From NCBI GenBank assembly GCA_024692605.1, contig JAILMQ010000107.1, positions 1 to 34,219 on the forward strand: a DNA stretch of 34,219 nucleotides, in the 5' to 3' direction. Source of the stretch: Eubacterium sp. GTDB lineage: Bacteria > Bacillota > Clostridia > Lachnospirales > Lachnospiraceae. A program made the position numbers and the translations under genes. Shown here one piece after another: positions 26,249 through 34,219 of this stretch. Under the pieces are notes generated by a model. That model did no database searches. It was not told the origin of the DNA and saw only the letters and a list, made by a program, of their open reading frames with translations. Within the stretch, counting starts at the first letter, position 1, and each line of letters begins with the position of its first letter.

Positions 26249-27526
26249 ATGGGGGACTATGATTTGAAGATCGACTTGAACGAAATTCTATATGCGGTTT
26301 CTTATGGTCTTGATGCCGTTGAGAACGAGCTTCTTGGTGTCCGTAAAGGTCATTGCAAAAGAATTGCTGCGCTTTCAATAACCATCGGCAAAAGTCTTGG
26401 ACTCACCCCTGATGAACTAGTAGATCTGGCTGCATTTTCTATCTTGCATGATAACGCGCTTACACAGGTGAATCAGGAAGAAATCGAATTAAAAAAATAT
26501 AATAATGGTGAAGGCTATAACCAGCATGATTTTAATTCAAGAAGATGCATCATTGGCGAGAGTAATACCCGTTACATGCCATTCAGGACTAACAACCGCG
26601 ATGTCATTCTGCTACATCATGAGAATGCTGATGGTTCAGGCCCTCAGGGACGTACATATGACAGAACACCTATCAAGGCTCAGATAATCCATCTGGCAGA
26701 TACTCTGGATAATATGTATGATCTCACTAATCCAAACAGAGAGACTCTGGGTGCCATCATTTATTTTGTTAAGTCCAACGCCGGACGAATGTTTTCCAGA
26801 GAGCTTTCTGAAACCTTCTGTAAATCTTTTAAGATGAAGCATTTACATTCTGTTTCACTTACTCATGTAGATAATTATCTTAGAAAATCGACAAAACATT
26901 TCAATGATGAATATTCTCCTCAGGAAGTTATTAATCTGGCTACACTGATTGCAAAGATCGTTGATTATAAGTCACATTATTCCTGCACTCATTCTATTGG
27001 TGTTGCGAAGAACTGTGATATCATGGCAAGATATTATAATTTCGATGAGGAAAAGAGAACGAAGTATTATCTGGCCGGTTCTCTTCATGATATCGGAAAG
27101 CTGATGATTGAGAATAAGATTCTTCAGAAACCGGGCAAGCTCAACGAATATGAATTCGAATTAATGAAGCAGCATGCTTATTATACATATGATATCCTTA
27201 AACATATCAAGGGTATGGATGATATAATGCTTTGGGCATCACATCATCACGAAAAGCTGAACGGAACAGGTTATCCTTTTGGACTGACTGAAGCTGAGCT
27301 TTCACAGGAAGAACGCCTTATGACCTGTTGTGATATCTATCAGGCACTTACAGAGGAAAGAACCTACAAGGCAGGCTTCCCTCACGAAAAAGCAATCTCC
27401 ATTATGCGTGAGATGGTTGTAAAAGGTGAGATTGATAACAGCATAGTAATGGCTATGGATGCAGAATTCAGTGATGGAACCAAGATATCCTCGGCTCCTA
27501 CAACTTCAATCCTGTCATCATTATAA
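26249..27526 (+). CDS. HD-GYP domain protein (probable cyclic dinucleotide phosphodiesterase)
   Basis: 425 residues. A first HD-like domain (about 30-200) has a partial motif in FSILHDNALT. The second (about 235-400) is an intact HD-GYP domain: AGSLHDIGKLMI, the KQHAYYTYDIL helix and HHEKLNGTGYPFGL. HD-GYP enzymes usually hydrolyse c-di-GMP to pGpG or GMP. The start is uncertain: the ATG at 26249 has no clear ribosome site, while GGGGGA 7 bases before the in-frame TTG at 26264 would give a protein opening MKIDLNEILYAVS. No partner receiver or GGDEF gene is nearby. Confidence 0.88.
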   Translation: MGDYDLKIDLNEILYAVSYGLDAVENELLGVRKGHCKRIAALSITIGKSLGLTPDELVDLAAFSILHDNALTQVNQEEIELKKYNNGEGYNQHDFNSRRCIIGESNTRYMPFRTNNRDVILLHHENADGSGPQGRTYDRTPIKAQIIHLADTLDNMYDLTNPNRETLGAIIYFVKSNAGRMFSRELSETFCKSFKMKHLHSVSLTHVDNYLRKSTKHFNDEYSPQEVINLATLIAKIVDYKSHYSCTHSIGVAKNCDIMARYYNFDEEKRTKYYLAGSLHDIGKLMIENKILQKPGKLNEYEFELMKQHAYYTYDILKHIKGMDDIMLWASHHHEKLNGTGYPFGLTEAELSQEERLMTCCDIYQALTEERTYKAGFPHEKAISIMREMVVKGEIDNSIVMAMDAEFSDGTKISSAPTTSILSSL

Positions 27527-27562
27527 AAACCACCCACAGGGAATTCCCCATCGGGTGGTTTT
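27526..27562. terminator. Bidirectional terminator between the HD-GYP gene and map
   Basis: AAAACCACCC (27526-27535) and GGGTGGTTTT (27553-27562) form a 10-bp stem flanked by A and T runs, so it can stop transcription from both convergent genes. Confidence 0.85.
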
Positions 27563-27591
27563 ATATTGCCATATTACCAGAATATTACTGC

Positions 27592-28467
27592 TTACCAGGA
27601 TATTACTTCGTGGCCATCCTCTGTTACAAGAACCTGAATCTCCCACTGTGCTGACATGGAACCATCTTCTGTGTATACGGTCCAGCCGTTATCCTCATCT
27701 ATAAATACATGATAATCTCCAATGTTGACCATTGGTTCGATGGTAAACATCATACCGGGAACCATAAGCATATCCGTTCCGGCTTTAGTTACATAGCTTA
27801 CCCATGGATCTTCGTGGAATTCTATTCCAACTCCGTGTCCGCCAATATCTCTTACAACCTGATATCCTGCTGCTTTGCAATGATCATTAACAGCCTGTCC
27901 CATATCACCAAGGAAGCCCCATGGTTTTACCTGCTCAAGGCCTTTATACACGCTTTCCTTTACTACTTCAACAAGCTTTCTGTTTTCTTCTGATACATTT
28001 CCCATCATAAACATACGGGAGGAATCTGAGAAATATCCATTCAGTATTGTTGAACAGTCTACGTTGATTATATCCCCGTCCTGAAGGATTTCATTTTCAT
28101 CAGGAATACCGTGACATACTGCATCGTTTATAGATGTACACACACTCTTAGGGAATCCCTCATAATTCAGAGGAGCAGGAATTGCACCGTGCTTTTCACA
28201 TACCTCATTGATTATCCTGTTAATGTCTTCTGTGCTCATTCCGATACATATCTTATCAGCCACTACATCCAGACATTCTACATTTACCTTTGCACTCTCC
28301 TTAATGAGGGCAATCTGCTCCGGTGTTTTGATCATGCTATGATTAGGAACTTTATGTCCCTGATTCTTATACATCTCAATCTTTCTGTCAAAGTCCTCAT
28401 GACACACTTTGTACTTCTTCTGGCTTCCACACCAGCAAGGGTCATTACGTCCAATCTTTTTAGCCAT
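27592..28467 (-). CDS. map: Methionine aminopeptidase with N-terminal SEC-C zinc motif
   Basis: 291 residues. The enzyme removes initiator Met from nascent proteins. The N-terminus (residues 1-25) is a SEC-C type zinc motif, GRNDPCWCGSQKKYKVCH, seen in a subset of Firmicute MAPs and thought to aid ribosome binding. The catalytic domain has the dinuclear metal ligands in NVDCSTILNGYFSDSSR, GGHGVGIEFHE, FTIEP and SAQWEIQVLV. GAGG precedes the ATG. An 18-base-spaced copy of the gene end follows the stop, with a second in-frame stop. Confidence 0.96.
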   Translation of the reverse strand: MAKKIGRNDPCWCGSQKKYKVCHEDFDRKIEMYKNQGHKVPNHSMIKTPEQIALIKESAKVNVECLDVVADKICIGMSTEDINRIINEVCEKHGAIPAPLNYEGFPKSVCTSINDAVCHGIPDENEILQDGDIINVDCSTILNGYFSDSSRMFMMGNVSEENRKLVEVVKESVYKGLEQVKPWGFLGDMGQAVNDHCKAAGYQVVRDIGGHGVGIEFHEDPWVSYVTKAGTDMLMVPGMMFTIEPMVNIGDYHVFIDEDNGWTVYTEDGSMSAQWEIQVLVTEDGHEVISW

Positions 28468-28548
28468 TAATTCTACCTCATTTTCTATTTTATCCAGTAC
28501 TACTTATTATAAACCCCAATAAGTATATCATACTTGCCTTGAATGTCA

Positions 28549-29103
28549 CTAATTATTTTTTATCTCCGTTTTTTTAGTTGGATCCTTGTGAGTAAATGCG
28601 CCATCATGATTTCTAAGGAAATAAAGAAGAGAGATAAAAGAAGTTTTATATAAAACAAATTCCTTCTTCTTAAGCATTTCCAGAATCTCTTCTTCAGTAG
28701 CCCATTTAACCTGTTCAACCTCTGCGTTCTGAAGCTTGAGGCTGTCAATATCCACATCAAGGTTGATTGTATATATATCGTTGAAGCCCTTATTGAAATA
28801 GATTGTCATGGCCGGCTGCTTACCGGTCAGATCGTAATCGATTCCAACCTCCTCAAGAAGTTCTCTTGATGCCGCCTGCTGACTTGTATCTCCTTCCTGA
28901 GCACTTCCTCCGGCAGTGATATCCCACATGCCTGCCCATCCATCCTTGAAGGGCTGTCTTTTCTGAATCAGCATTCTTCCATCACTTCCGAAAACACACA
29001 CGTGTACCACCATCCTGTAATACCCCTCAGGAACTTTAGTGCCACGCTCAATGCTTTTGCCAATCTTACTCCTGTGTATATCATATAAATCAAACTTCTC
29101 CAT
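28549..29103 (-). CDS. Nudix hydrolase
   Basis: 184 residues from the ATG at 29103 (GGGGTG about 10 bases upstream). The Nudix box lies near residues 65-87: GGSAQEGDTSQQAASRELLEE with the following VGI. The first Glu of the GX5E part is Asp here, while the metal-binding REXXEE is intact. The N-terminal EKFDLYDIHR opening and the LIQKRQP and WDITAGG segments recall the isopentenyl-diphosphate-isomerase-like/YfcD group of Nudix enzymes. The substrate is unknown. Confidence 0.88.
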   Translation of the reverse strand: MEKFDLYDIHRSKIGKSIERGTKVPEGYYRMVVHVCVFGSDGRMLIQKRQPFKDGWAGMWDITAGGSAQEGDTSQQAASRELLEEVGIDYDLTGKQPAMTIYFNKGFNDIYTINLDVDIDSLKLQNAEVEQVKWATEEEILEMLKKKEFVLYKTSFISLLYFLRNHDGAFTHKDPTKKTEIKNN

Positions 29104-29212
29104 AAGACATGTCACCCCACATTATTTTTATCTTGTTTTTCTTTACATTCATTCTAACATAATTAAAAATAAAAATGAACCTCACACTAAGGGGATAATA
29201 CAAATATATTCC

Positions 29213-29241
29213 TTGCAAAATCATAGTAGGAATTCTATAAT
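29213..29241 (+). promoter_or_regulatory. Promoter of pta
   Basis: TTGCAA (29213-29218), a 17-base spacer and a consensus TATAAT (29236-29241). Transcription should start near 29248, giving a leader of about 65 bases with a small CTGCA/TGCAG hairpin. Confidence 0.75.
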
Positions 29242-29313
29242 GGTTAGTATTATAAATTACAAAATCTGCATCATATTTTTTGCAGAAATAAATAAAGAAT
29301 GGGGTAAATTAAA

Positions 29314-30324
29314 ATGGCAGTATTTGGTTTTGGCAAACTGATCGGTGACTTAAAAAAACACAATCAGACCATTGTGTTCACAGAAGGAAATGATCCTCGA
29401 ATTCTTGAAGCATCTTCAAGACTTCTTGCAAGCAATTTCTTAAAGCCTATCCTTCTCGGTAACGAGGAAGAAATCCACAAAGTGGCAGAGGATGCAGGCT
29501 TCAATATCCGTGGCGCAAATATCATAGATCCAAATAATTTTGAAGACTTTGACAAGATGGTTGATGAGTTCGTTGAGCTTCGTAAATCAAAGGGTGTCAC
29601 AAGAGAACAGGCTACTGAGATAATGAGACAGTCTAACTACTTCGGTACAATGCTCGTAAAGATGGGCTATGCTGACTGCCTTCTTGGAGGAGCAACATAT
29701 TCAACAGCTGATACAGTTCGTCCTGCTCTTCAGGTTGTAAAGACTAAGCCGGGTAACAAGATTGTTTCATCCTGCTTCATCCTTGTCAGACCTAGAGCTA
29801 CAGGTGAGAACGAAGTAATTGCTATGGGTGACTGTGCAATCAATATAGATCCTTCAGAAGATGATCTTGTAGAAATCGCAGAAGAGACAATCAACTGTGC
29901 TAAGATCTTCGGTGTTGATCCTAAGGTTGCATTCCTCAGCTACTCAACAAATGGTTCAGGAAAAGGTGAAGCAGTTGACAAGATGCGTAACGCATGCCAG
30001 AAGACAAAAGAAAGAAATCCTGAAATTCCTATCGATGGCGAGATGCAGTTCGACGCAGCAGTTTCTCCAAAGGTTGCTGAAAAGAAATGGCCTGATTCAC
30101 CGGTTGCAGGACATGCTAATACATTTATCTTCCCTGACATCAGTTCAGGAAACATCGGATACAAGATTGCTCAGAGAGTTGGTAACTTCGAAGCATATGG
30201 TCCTATCCTTTTAGGACTTAACTCACCTATCAACGATCTGTCACGTGGATGCAACGCTACTGAAGTTTATTCAATGGCAATCATCACAGCTGCATTTGCC
30301 GCTGCAATGAAGAACAACGATTAA
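29314..30324 (+). CDS. pta: Phosphate acetyltransferase
   Basis: 336 residues, the short type without the N-terminal DRTGG/P-loop extension. It converts acetyl-CoA and phosphate to acetyl phosphate in acetate fermentation. Conserved parts are VFTEGNDPRILEA, the ADCLLGGATYSTADTVRPAL segment, ALLSYST-like VAFLSYSTNGSGKGEAVDKM and GEMQFDAA, then ANTFIFPDISSGNIGYKI. GGGG lies 9-10 bases before the ATG. It sits alone between its own promoter and the terminator at 30343; no ackA follows. Confidence 0.95.
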   Translation: MAVFGFGKLIGDLKKHNQTIVFTEGNDPRILEASSRLLASNFLKPILLGNEEEIHKVAEDAGFNIRGANIIDPNNFEDFDKMVDEFVELRKSKGVTREQATEIMRQSNYFGTMLVKMGYADCLLGGATYSTADTVRPALQVVKTKPGNKIVSSCFILVRPRATGENEVIAMGDCAINIDPSEDDLVEIAEETINCAKIFGVDPKVAFLSYSTNGSGKGEAVDKMRNACQKTKERNPEIPIDGEMQFDAAVSPKVAEKKWPDSPVAGHANTFIFPDISSGNIGYKIAQRVGNFEAYGPILLGLNSPINDLSRGCNATEVYSMAIITAAFAAAMKNND

Positions 30325-30342
30325 TTCCAATAAATCCAAAAC

Positions 30343-30378
30343 GATGCCATGGGGAATGTCCCCATGGCATCATTTTTT
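30343..30378. terminator. Strong bidirectional terminator between pta and the ABC operon
   Basis: GATGCCATGGGGA (30343-30355) and TCCCCATGGCATC (30359-30371), a perfect 13-bp stem with a 3-base loop, followed by ATTTTTTTA on the plus strand and flanked by AAAA on the other side. It ends both pta and the minus-strand ABC operon. Confidence 0.92.
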
Positions 30379-31460
30379 TATATCTGTATGAATATTTCCC
30401 ATTCTCCGTCGCCGTTTTTATGGCTGTCCACGTAGAATACATAGCTTTCGAGAAGATTAAGATTCAGTTCGTCCATGTAAGGCTGCTTCAGCGGATCGCT
30501 GTCGAGTCCTATGAAGGATACAAACATCATATGTGACGTACTTGATTCACTGGCCACAAACTTAATTCTTATTTTTTTCAGTTCCTTACAATTGTACATA
30601 GCAGGACATATTATCTCATCTATAAATGACTGAATCGAAAGCTTCTGGCTATTTGTATATTCGTATTTTATCAGCATGGATTTAAGTGCTGTATAAGTAG
30701 AATAGATATCAAAGGTTTTAGGATCTAACTCTAACTCTTTGAGCTTGGTTCTGTAAATAAATCTTCTGGTAAGATTCTTGGTAGGCTGCTCAAATATACT
30801 TGCATCACCTTCCTCATAAATACCCTGCTCTGCCATAAACACAACCTTTGAGGCCATTCTTTTTGCGAAGCTCATTCCGTGAGTTACTATGACACAGGTC
30901 ATTCCTTTATCCGACAGATCTTTAATTACATTTTCTACTTCATCTACCATTTCCGGATCAAGAGCACTGGTGGGCTCATCAAAGAGAATCACATCCGGCT
31001 TCATGGCAAGGGATCTTGCTATAGCCACCCTCTGTTTCTGGCCTCCGGAAAGTTCATCCGGCATATATAACATTCTTTTTTCCAGACCGACTTTTTTTAG
31101 GATTTTTTTCGCATCCTTCATCGCTTCGTCCCTGGTTTTTCCAAGCACCTTCATAGGCGCCAGCATTACATTTTCTATAACATTCAGATGCGAAAAAAGA
31201 TTAAACTGCTGATAAACCATACCAATCTTTTTTCTTATCTCAGTGATATCGTCTCCCAGCTTTGTTATGTCCTTTCCATCATAAAGAATCTCACCGCTGT
31301 CCACATCAATAAGCCCATTGATGCACCTGAGGAGGGTACTTTTACCACAGCCCGAGCCACCGATGATCACAACGCAATCGCCCTTTTCTATCTTTAGATT
31401 GACATCCTTAAATATTAAATTGTTACCAAAGCTTTTGCACAGATTCTTTATTTCAATCAT
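30378..31460 (-). CDS. Amino-acid ABC transporter ATP-binding protein with extra C-terminal domain
   Basis: 360 residues. Residues 1-245 are a complete polar amino-acid ATPase of the GlnQ/HisP type: Walker A GGSGCGKST, the Q-loop VYQQFNLF, signature LSGGQKQR, Walker B VILFDEPTSALDP and the H-loop VTHG. Ordinary members end near residue 245. This protein continues about 115 residues (DPKTFDIYSTYTALKS ... GDGEWEIFIQI) with a predicted alpha/beta domain I do not recognise. A regulatory or sensor role is possible, as with C-terminal domains of other importers, but nothing here shows it. It follows the permease gene by 3 bases with GGAG before the ATG. Confidence 0.93.
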   Translation of the reverse strand: MIEIKNLCKSFGNNLIFKDVNLKIEKGDCVVIIGGSGCGKSTLLRCINGLIDVDSGEILYDGKDITKLGDDITEIRKKIGMVYQQFNLFSHLNVIENVMLAPMKVLGKTRDEAMKDAKKILKKVGLEKRMLYMPDELSGGQKQRVAIARSLAMKPDVILFDEPTSALDPEMVDEVENVIKDLSDKGMTCVIVTHGMSFAKRMASKVVFMAEQGIYEEGDASIFEQPTKNLTRRFIYRTKLKELELDPKTFDIYSTYTALKSMLIKYEYTNSQKLSIQSFIDEIICPAMYNCKELKKIRIKFVASESSTSHMMFVSFIGLDSDPLKQPYMDELNLNLLESYVFYVDSHKNGDGEWEIFIQI

Positions 31461-31463
31461 AGA

Positions 31464-32159
31464 CTATTCTCCAACTCTTTTCAGGTCGTTTTCGTCAATA
31501 TGCTTTTCACGCTTAGCTAAATCCAAAAGCATTCGCAGAACTTTTCCAAGAAGCATATAAAAAATAGTTATTGCAATAAGACTGAAAAATGCATCAAATG
31601 TTCTGGAGGATACTATTTCAGAAGCTCTTGTCAGATCAAGTATTGCAACATATCCAACTACAGAGGTTTCCTGCAGGGTAAGCACAAGCTGATTTTTATA
31701 AACCGGAAGTATTGCCTTTACAGCCTGAGGAAATGTAATATTCCAGAACACCTGTATCTTAGTCATACCCATTGCAAGTCCGGCTTCAGCCTCACCTTTA
31801 TTCAGGGATTCCAGAGCTGTATAGTAAATGTCACAGAGATATGCAGAGGTCTTAAGAGTAAGGCCAATAATCGCCATAACAGTTATCGGAAGCGGAGTTT
31901 TTACAAAAATCAGATAGGCACAAATCATAAGAAGAACAAGTGTAGGTATCTGAATCAGAAAGCCAATAAATAATTCCGTGATCTTTTTTACTATTTTGTT
32001 TTTTGACATTTTAAACCTGCAAAGAAGCACAGCAAGAAGAGACCCCAGAACAAAAGAAGATATCGTTAAAAGTACTGTCATTCCAAAGCCCTTTACAAAC
32101 AGCTTCCATCTGCTGTCATATATAAATGCCAGATAAAAATTAGTTTTTATATAATTCAA
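31464..32159 (-). CDS. Amino-acid ABC transporter permease
   Basis: 231 residues with about five membrane helices. The EAA loop that docks onto the ATPase is EAGLAMGMTKIQVFWNITFP (near residue 138). The family is HisM/GlnP-like (polar amino acid uptake). The start is a TTG whose first bases overlap the stop of the binding-protein gene (TTGA), with AAGGAG 7 bases upstream, so the two are translationally coupled. The N-terminal NFYLAFIYDSRWKLFVKGFG recalls permeases that in some relatives are fused to a binding domain. Confidence 0.93.
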   Translation of the reverse strand: MNYIKTNFYLAFIYDSRWKLFVKGFGMTVLLTISSFVLGSLLAVLLCRFKMSKNKIVKKITELFIGFLIQIPTLVLLMICAYLIFVKTPLPITVMAIIGLTLKTSAYLCDIYYTALESLNKGEAEAGLAMGMTKIQVFWNITFPQAVKAILPVYKNQLVLTLQETSVVGYVAILDLTRASEIVSSRTFDAFFSLIAITIFYMLLGKVLRMLLDLAKREKHIDENDLKRVGE

Positions 32160-32998
32160 TCCACTTCTCCTTCAAGTGACATTTTCTCACTTTTATCTCT
32201 TTCTAAAAGATATATATCATTATCTCCATAGGAATCAGACATTTTGTATACATCATTCATTTTTGCCTCTTCTTTATATATATCCGAAAAACTTCCGGAA
32301 ACTACATCGGCAGTATCGTTAGATAGTCTCAAAAGAAGCAGTGAGTCATTCTCTCCTACGATATTCAGTTTATATCCCTTAGCATTTGCAAAGTGAGACA
32401 TTATCTCAATCTCTACACCTTTATGTTTGTCATCATTAACATCATAATAAGCCCAAGGATAAGTAAAATCACTGGTTGCATAGGTGATGGTTTTGCCGGT
32501 ACCCGTCAGAGGAACTTCCTTTGATTCAAAATCATCCCCACTGAACTCAGTAAATCTTTTCATAATATCCTTGTATTCATCAGTGGTTTTAAACTCCACC
32601 AGAAAATCATTAAACTCATCCACCAGTTTCTGCCTTTTGTTAAAGCAAAAAACAAAGCCCGCTCTGTCGATTGGTTCACCCGTCACCTTTACTCCTTTTA
32701 TAAAACTGCCAAGGTGATTTGCCTCGATTTGATTCAGAGCAATGTAATCTATATAGCCACATTTCATAGCAAGCAGGGCTTCTGAATACGAATTATATCT
32801 CACCACATTCAGATCACTTCTTTTTGAAAGGGAATAGTCAGCATCAAAACCAAGCCTGACTCCAATATTTTTGCCCTTCAGACTATCTTTGCCAGAAACA
32901 GAGCCCGACATATGTGACATCGAACACCCACCGGCTACCAATCCACATATAAGCAGGAGTGTTATTAATTTGAAGATTTTACTCATCTTTTGAATCAT
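32156..32998 (-). CDS. Solute-binding lipoprotein (SBP family 3) with lobes in swapped order
   Basis: 280 residues from the ATG at 32998, preceded by GGGTGG; the in-frame GTG at 33007 overlaps that site. A lipoprotein signal ends at Cys25 (LVAGGC). Residues 39-150 match the second half of SBP_bac_3 proteins: SLKGKNIGVRLG, YNSYSEALLAMKCGYIDYIA, VTGEPIDRAGFVFCFNKRQK and a final helix ending IMKRF. Residues 168-268 match the first half: KTITYATSDFTYPWAYYD, KGVEIEIMSHFANAKGYKL, LLLRLSNDTADVVSG and VYKMSDSYGDNDIYLLERDK. Together they make one complete domain with its halves exchanged at the inter-lobe hinge. It likely binds a polar amino acid and feeds the permease and ATPase downstream. Confidence 0.88.
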   Translation of the reverse strand: MIQKMSKIFKLITLLLICGLVAGGCSMSHMSGSVSGKDSLKGKNIGVRLGFDADYSLSKRSDLNVVRYNSYSEALLAMKCGYIDYIALNQIEANHLGSFIKGVKVTGEPIDRAGFVFCFNKRQKLVDEFNDFLVEFKTTDEYKDIMKRFTEFSGDDFESKEVPLTGTGKTITYATSDFTYPWAYYDVNDDKHKGVEIEIMSHFANAKGYKLNIVGENDSLLLLRLSNDTADVVSGSFSDIYKEEAKMNDVYKMSDSYGDNDIYLLERDKSEKMSLEGEVD

Positions 32999-33036
32999 AT
33001 CATCCACCCCGGACCAAATACTGCCTTCTGATACTT

Positions 33037-33219
33037 TTACATCTGATGTCTTACAACCTTATATTCATCGCCGTCCTTAAAATATGGACATTCCTTAAAA
33101 TGATTGGATACAAGTCTCCCATAATCATCCTCGTCCATATTTACATCGCATACATATTCTTCTGTTTCATCATCATATGTAAAGTAACAGCAATACTCAC
33201 ATGAAGCACTTGTTGCCAT
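33037..33219 (-). CDS. DUF6472 small cysteine-containing protein
   Basis: 60 residues. Four cysteines in CEYCCYF, VCDV and ECPYF suggest a small metal-binding (zinc) fold. The acidic middle (DEDDYGRLV) and the ending GDEYKVVRHQM match the DUF6472 family of Lachnospiraceae as I know it. Function unknown. It lies between murI and the transporter genes on the same strand. Confidence 0.78.
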   Translation of the reverse strand: MATSASCEYCCYFTYDDETEEYVCDVNMDEDDYGRLVSNHFKECPYFKDGDEYKVVRHQM

Positions 33220-33264
33220 AATCTACTCCTTATTAAACGATCATCTGTTTAAGAAAAATATTTT

Positions 33265-34062
33265 CTACTTAATACTATTTAATCTTTCGTGAAGCCTGCC
33301 GAACTTGGAAAGATCTTCTTTCCCTGCCGGACGTCCGGAAACAAGATAATCAATTCTTTCATAATCGAATTTAGTTAATATTTTTTCAGGGTTATACTCA
33401 TATGGAAGCTTTAGTTTGTCAGCCAGGTGCTTTATGGTTCCAACATTTCCGTCTATAAGCTTTATCTCATCAGCAAATGCTTTTCTGATGGCAGGCTTAA
33501 AGTAATTAAAATGTGTGCACCCCAGAACTACTTCCGAATAAGCACTCTTGTCAAACACTGCAAGCTGTTCCTCTATATATTCATCTACTTCCGCCTCATC
33601 AAAGATCTCGTTTTCCGCAAATCTCACAAGTCCCGGCATAGGAAGCAGATCCACCATATGATCTGTATCCACCTTGGAAAGCAGACTATGCAGCTTATTT
33701 TCTCTTATGGTAACAGGTGTGGCCATCACCAGCACTCTTCCATTATCCTTCTTAGCCACTTCAACTGCAGGCTTTACAGCCGGTTCCATTCCTATTATTG
33801 GAATGCTGTATTTCTTACGCACATGTTCCGCTGCCACAGCCGTTGCCGTATTACAGGCAATTACAATGGCGTCAGCCTCAAGGGATACAAGACTATCCAC
33901 TATGTCATCTACAAAACCTTTAATCTCTTCTGAGGTTTTTGTTCCATATGGTACATGATCCGTATCGGCATAGAATATATATTCCGCATCAGGAATTCGA
34001 AGCAGTGCCTCGTGAAGAACTGTAACTCCGCCTATGCCTGAATCAAATATTGCTATCTTCAT
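33265..34062 (-). CDS. murI: Glutamate racemase
   Basis: 265 residues. It makes D-glutamate for peptidoglycan by proton transfer between two cysteines, here in IACNTATAVA (near residue 70) and LGCTHFNYF (near 181). The opening IFDSGIGGVTVLHEALLRIP and YADTDHVPYGTKT hold the substrate-binding Asp and Ser residues. Length is normal. An AGAAAGG sequence precedes the ATG. A terminator-like hairpin lies 29 bases upstream, so murI is expressed either by readthrough or from a promoter I could not identify. Confidence 0.96.
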   Translation of the reverse strand: MKIAIFDSGIGGVTVLHEALLRIPDAEYIFYADTDHVPYGTKTSEEIKGFVDDIVDSLVSLEADAIVIACNTATAVAAEHVRKKYSIPIIGMEPAVKPAVEVAKKDNGRVLVMATPVTIRENKLHSLLSKVDTDHMVDLLPMPGLVRFAENEIFDEAEVDEYIEEQLAVFDKSAYSEVVLGCTHFNYFKPAIRKAFADEIKLIDGNVGTIKHLADKLKLPYEYNPEKILTKFDYERIDYLVSGRPAGKEDLSKFGRLHERLNSIK

Positions 34063-34090
34063 AAAACCAAGCCTTTCTAAGTTTCAACGA

Positions 34091-34131
34091 AAAAGCCCGG
34101 AAGTCATACCCCACTTGACTTCCGGACTTTT
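34091..34131 (-). terminator. Rho-independent terminator upstream of murI
   Basis: AAAAG(C)CCGGAAGTCA (34091-34106) and TGACTTCCGG(A)CTTTT (34116-34131), a 16-bp stem with one mismatch, followed on the minus strand by a T-run. It either ends the transcript of a gene beyond the window edge or attenuates murI. The remaining bases to 34219 contain no gene I can support. Confidence 0.8.
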
Positions 34132-34219
34132 GGAGGAAAAATTATGATAAAACACTAAAATTCTCTATAAATCAAACCTTCTCCGTTCAACTAGGTACAT
34201 TTTAACATACAATTATATA

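Noticed and set aside
34132-34219. Small plus-strand gene after GGAGG at the right edge
   Set aside because: The frame after the ribosome-like site (ATG at about 34144) stops after four codons.

Overview
The window looks like chromosomal DNA of an anaerobic, low-to-moderate GC Firmicute, most likely a member of the Lachnospiraceae (Clostridia). The evidence is the gene content: a CarD-like regulator, DUF4250 and DUF6472 small proteins, a Y-family polymerase followed by a small partner gene, an F-type ATP synthase operon, Pta, an HD-GYP protein, and a surface protein with a lysine-rich C-terminal module of the kind common in that family. Genes have AGGAGG-type ribosome binding sites. Genus cannot be decided from the sequence alone. 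No tRNA, rRNA, CRISPR array or intact insertion sequence was found.

Layout. Bases 1-3400 look like an accessory segment. They hold a relic-rich non-coding stretch (1-635), a large GC-richer secreted repeat protein with a possible attenuator leader (636-3197), and direct repeats resembling an IS end (3233-3310). From 3401 the window is ordinary core genome, mostly on the minus strand: rlmD, a CarD-like regulator, an ECF sigma factor overlapping a membrane-anchored beta-propeller protein, two lipoprotein genes (one with an apparent frameshift in its signal peptide), a TrpB2-type tryptophan synthase beta chain, a membrane protein, gpmI and a DUF4250 gene. A plus-strand pair (Y-family polymerase and small partner) follows. 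Next come a repeat-rich DUF4190 protein, a DUF2752 protein and the ATP synthase operon (17-23 kb), then a rhomboid protease and Lon, a plus-strand HD-GYP protein, map and a Nudix hydrolase, plus-strand pta, an amino-acid ABC transporter operon, a DUF6472 gene and murI.

The most unusual biology is in two places. (1) The ATP synthase operon reads a-c-b-alpha-gamma-beta-epsilon with no separate delta gene. The alpha subunit instead carries about 80 extra N-terminal residues that read as the C-terminal domain of delta, so alpha appears to be a delta-CTD/alpha fusion lacking the delta N-terminal domain. In the same operon, subunit c has a Sec-type signal peptide and an acidic tail. (2) The ABC transporter at the right end has a solute-binding lipoprotein whose two lobes appear in swapped order (a circular permutation), and its ATPase carries an extra C-terminal domain of about 115 residues.

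Putative promoters and several strong Rho-independent terminators divide the window into transcription units. The ATP synthase promoter has its -35 box inside the terminator stem of the upstream rhomboid gene. All names rest on reading motifs by eye; no database search was run.
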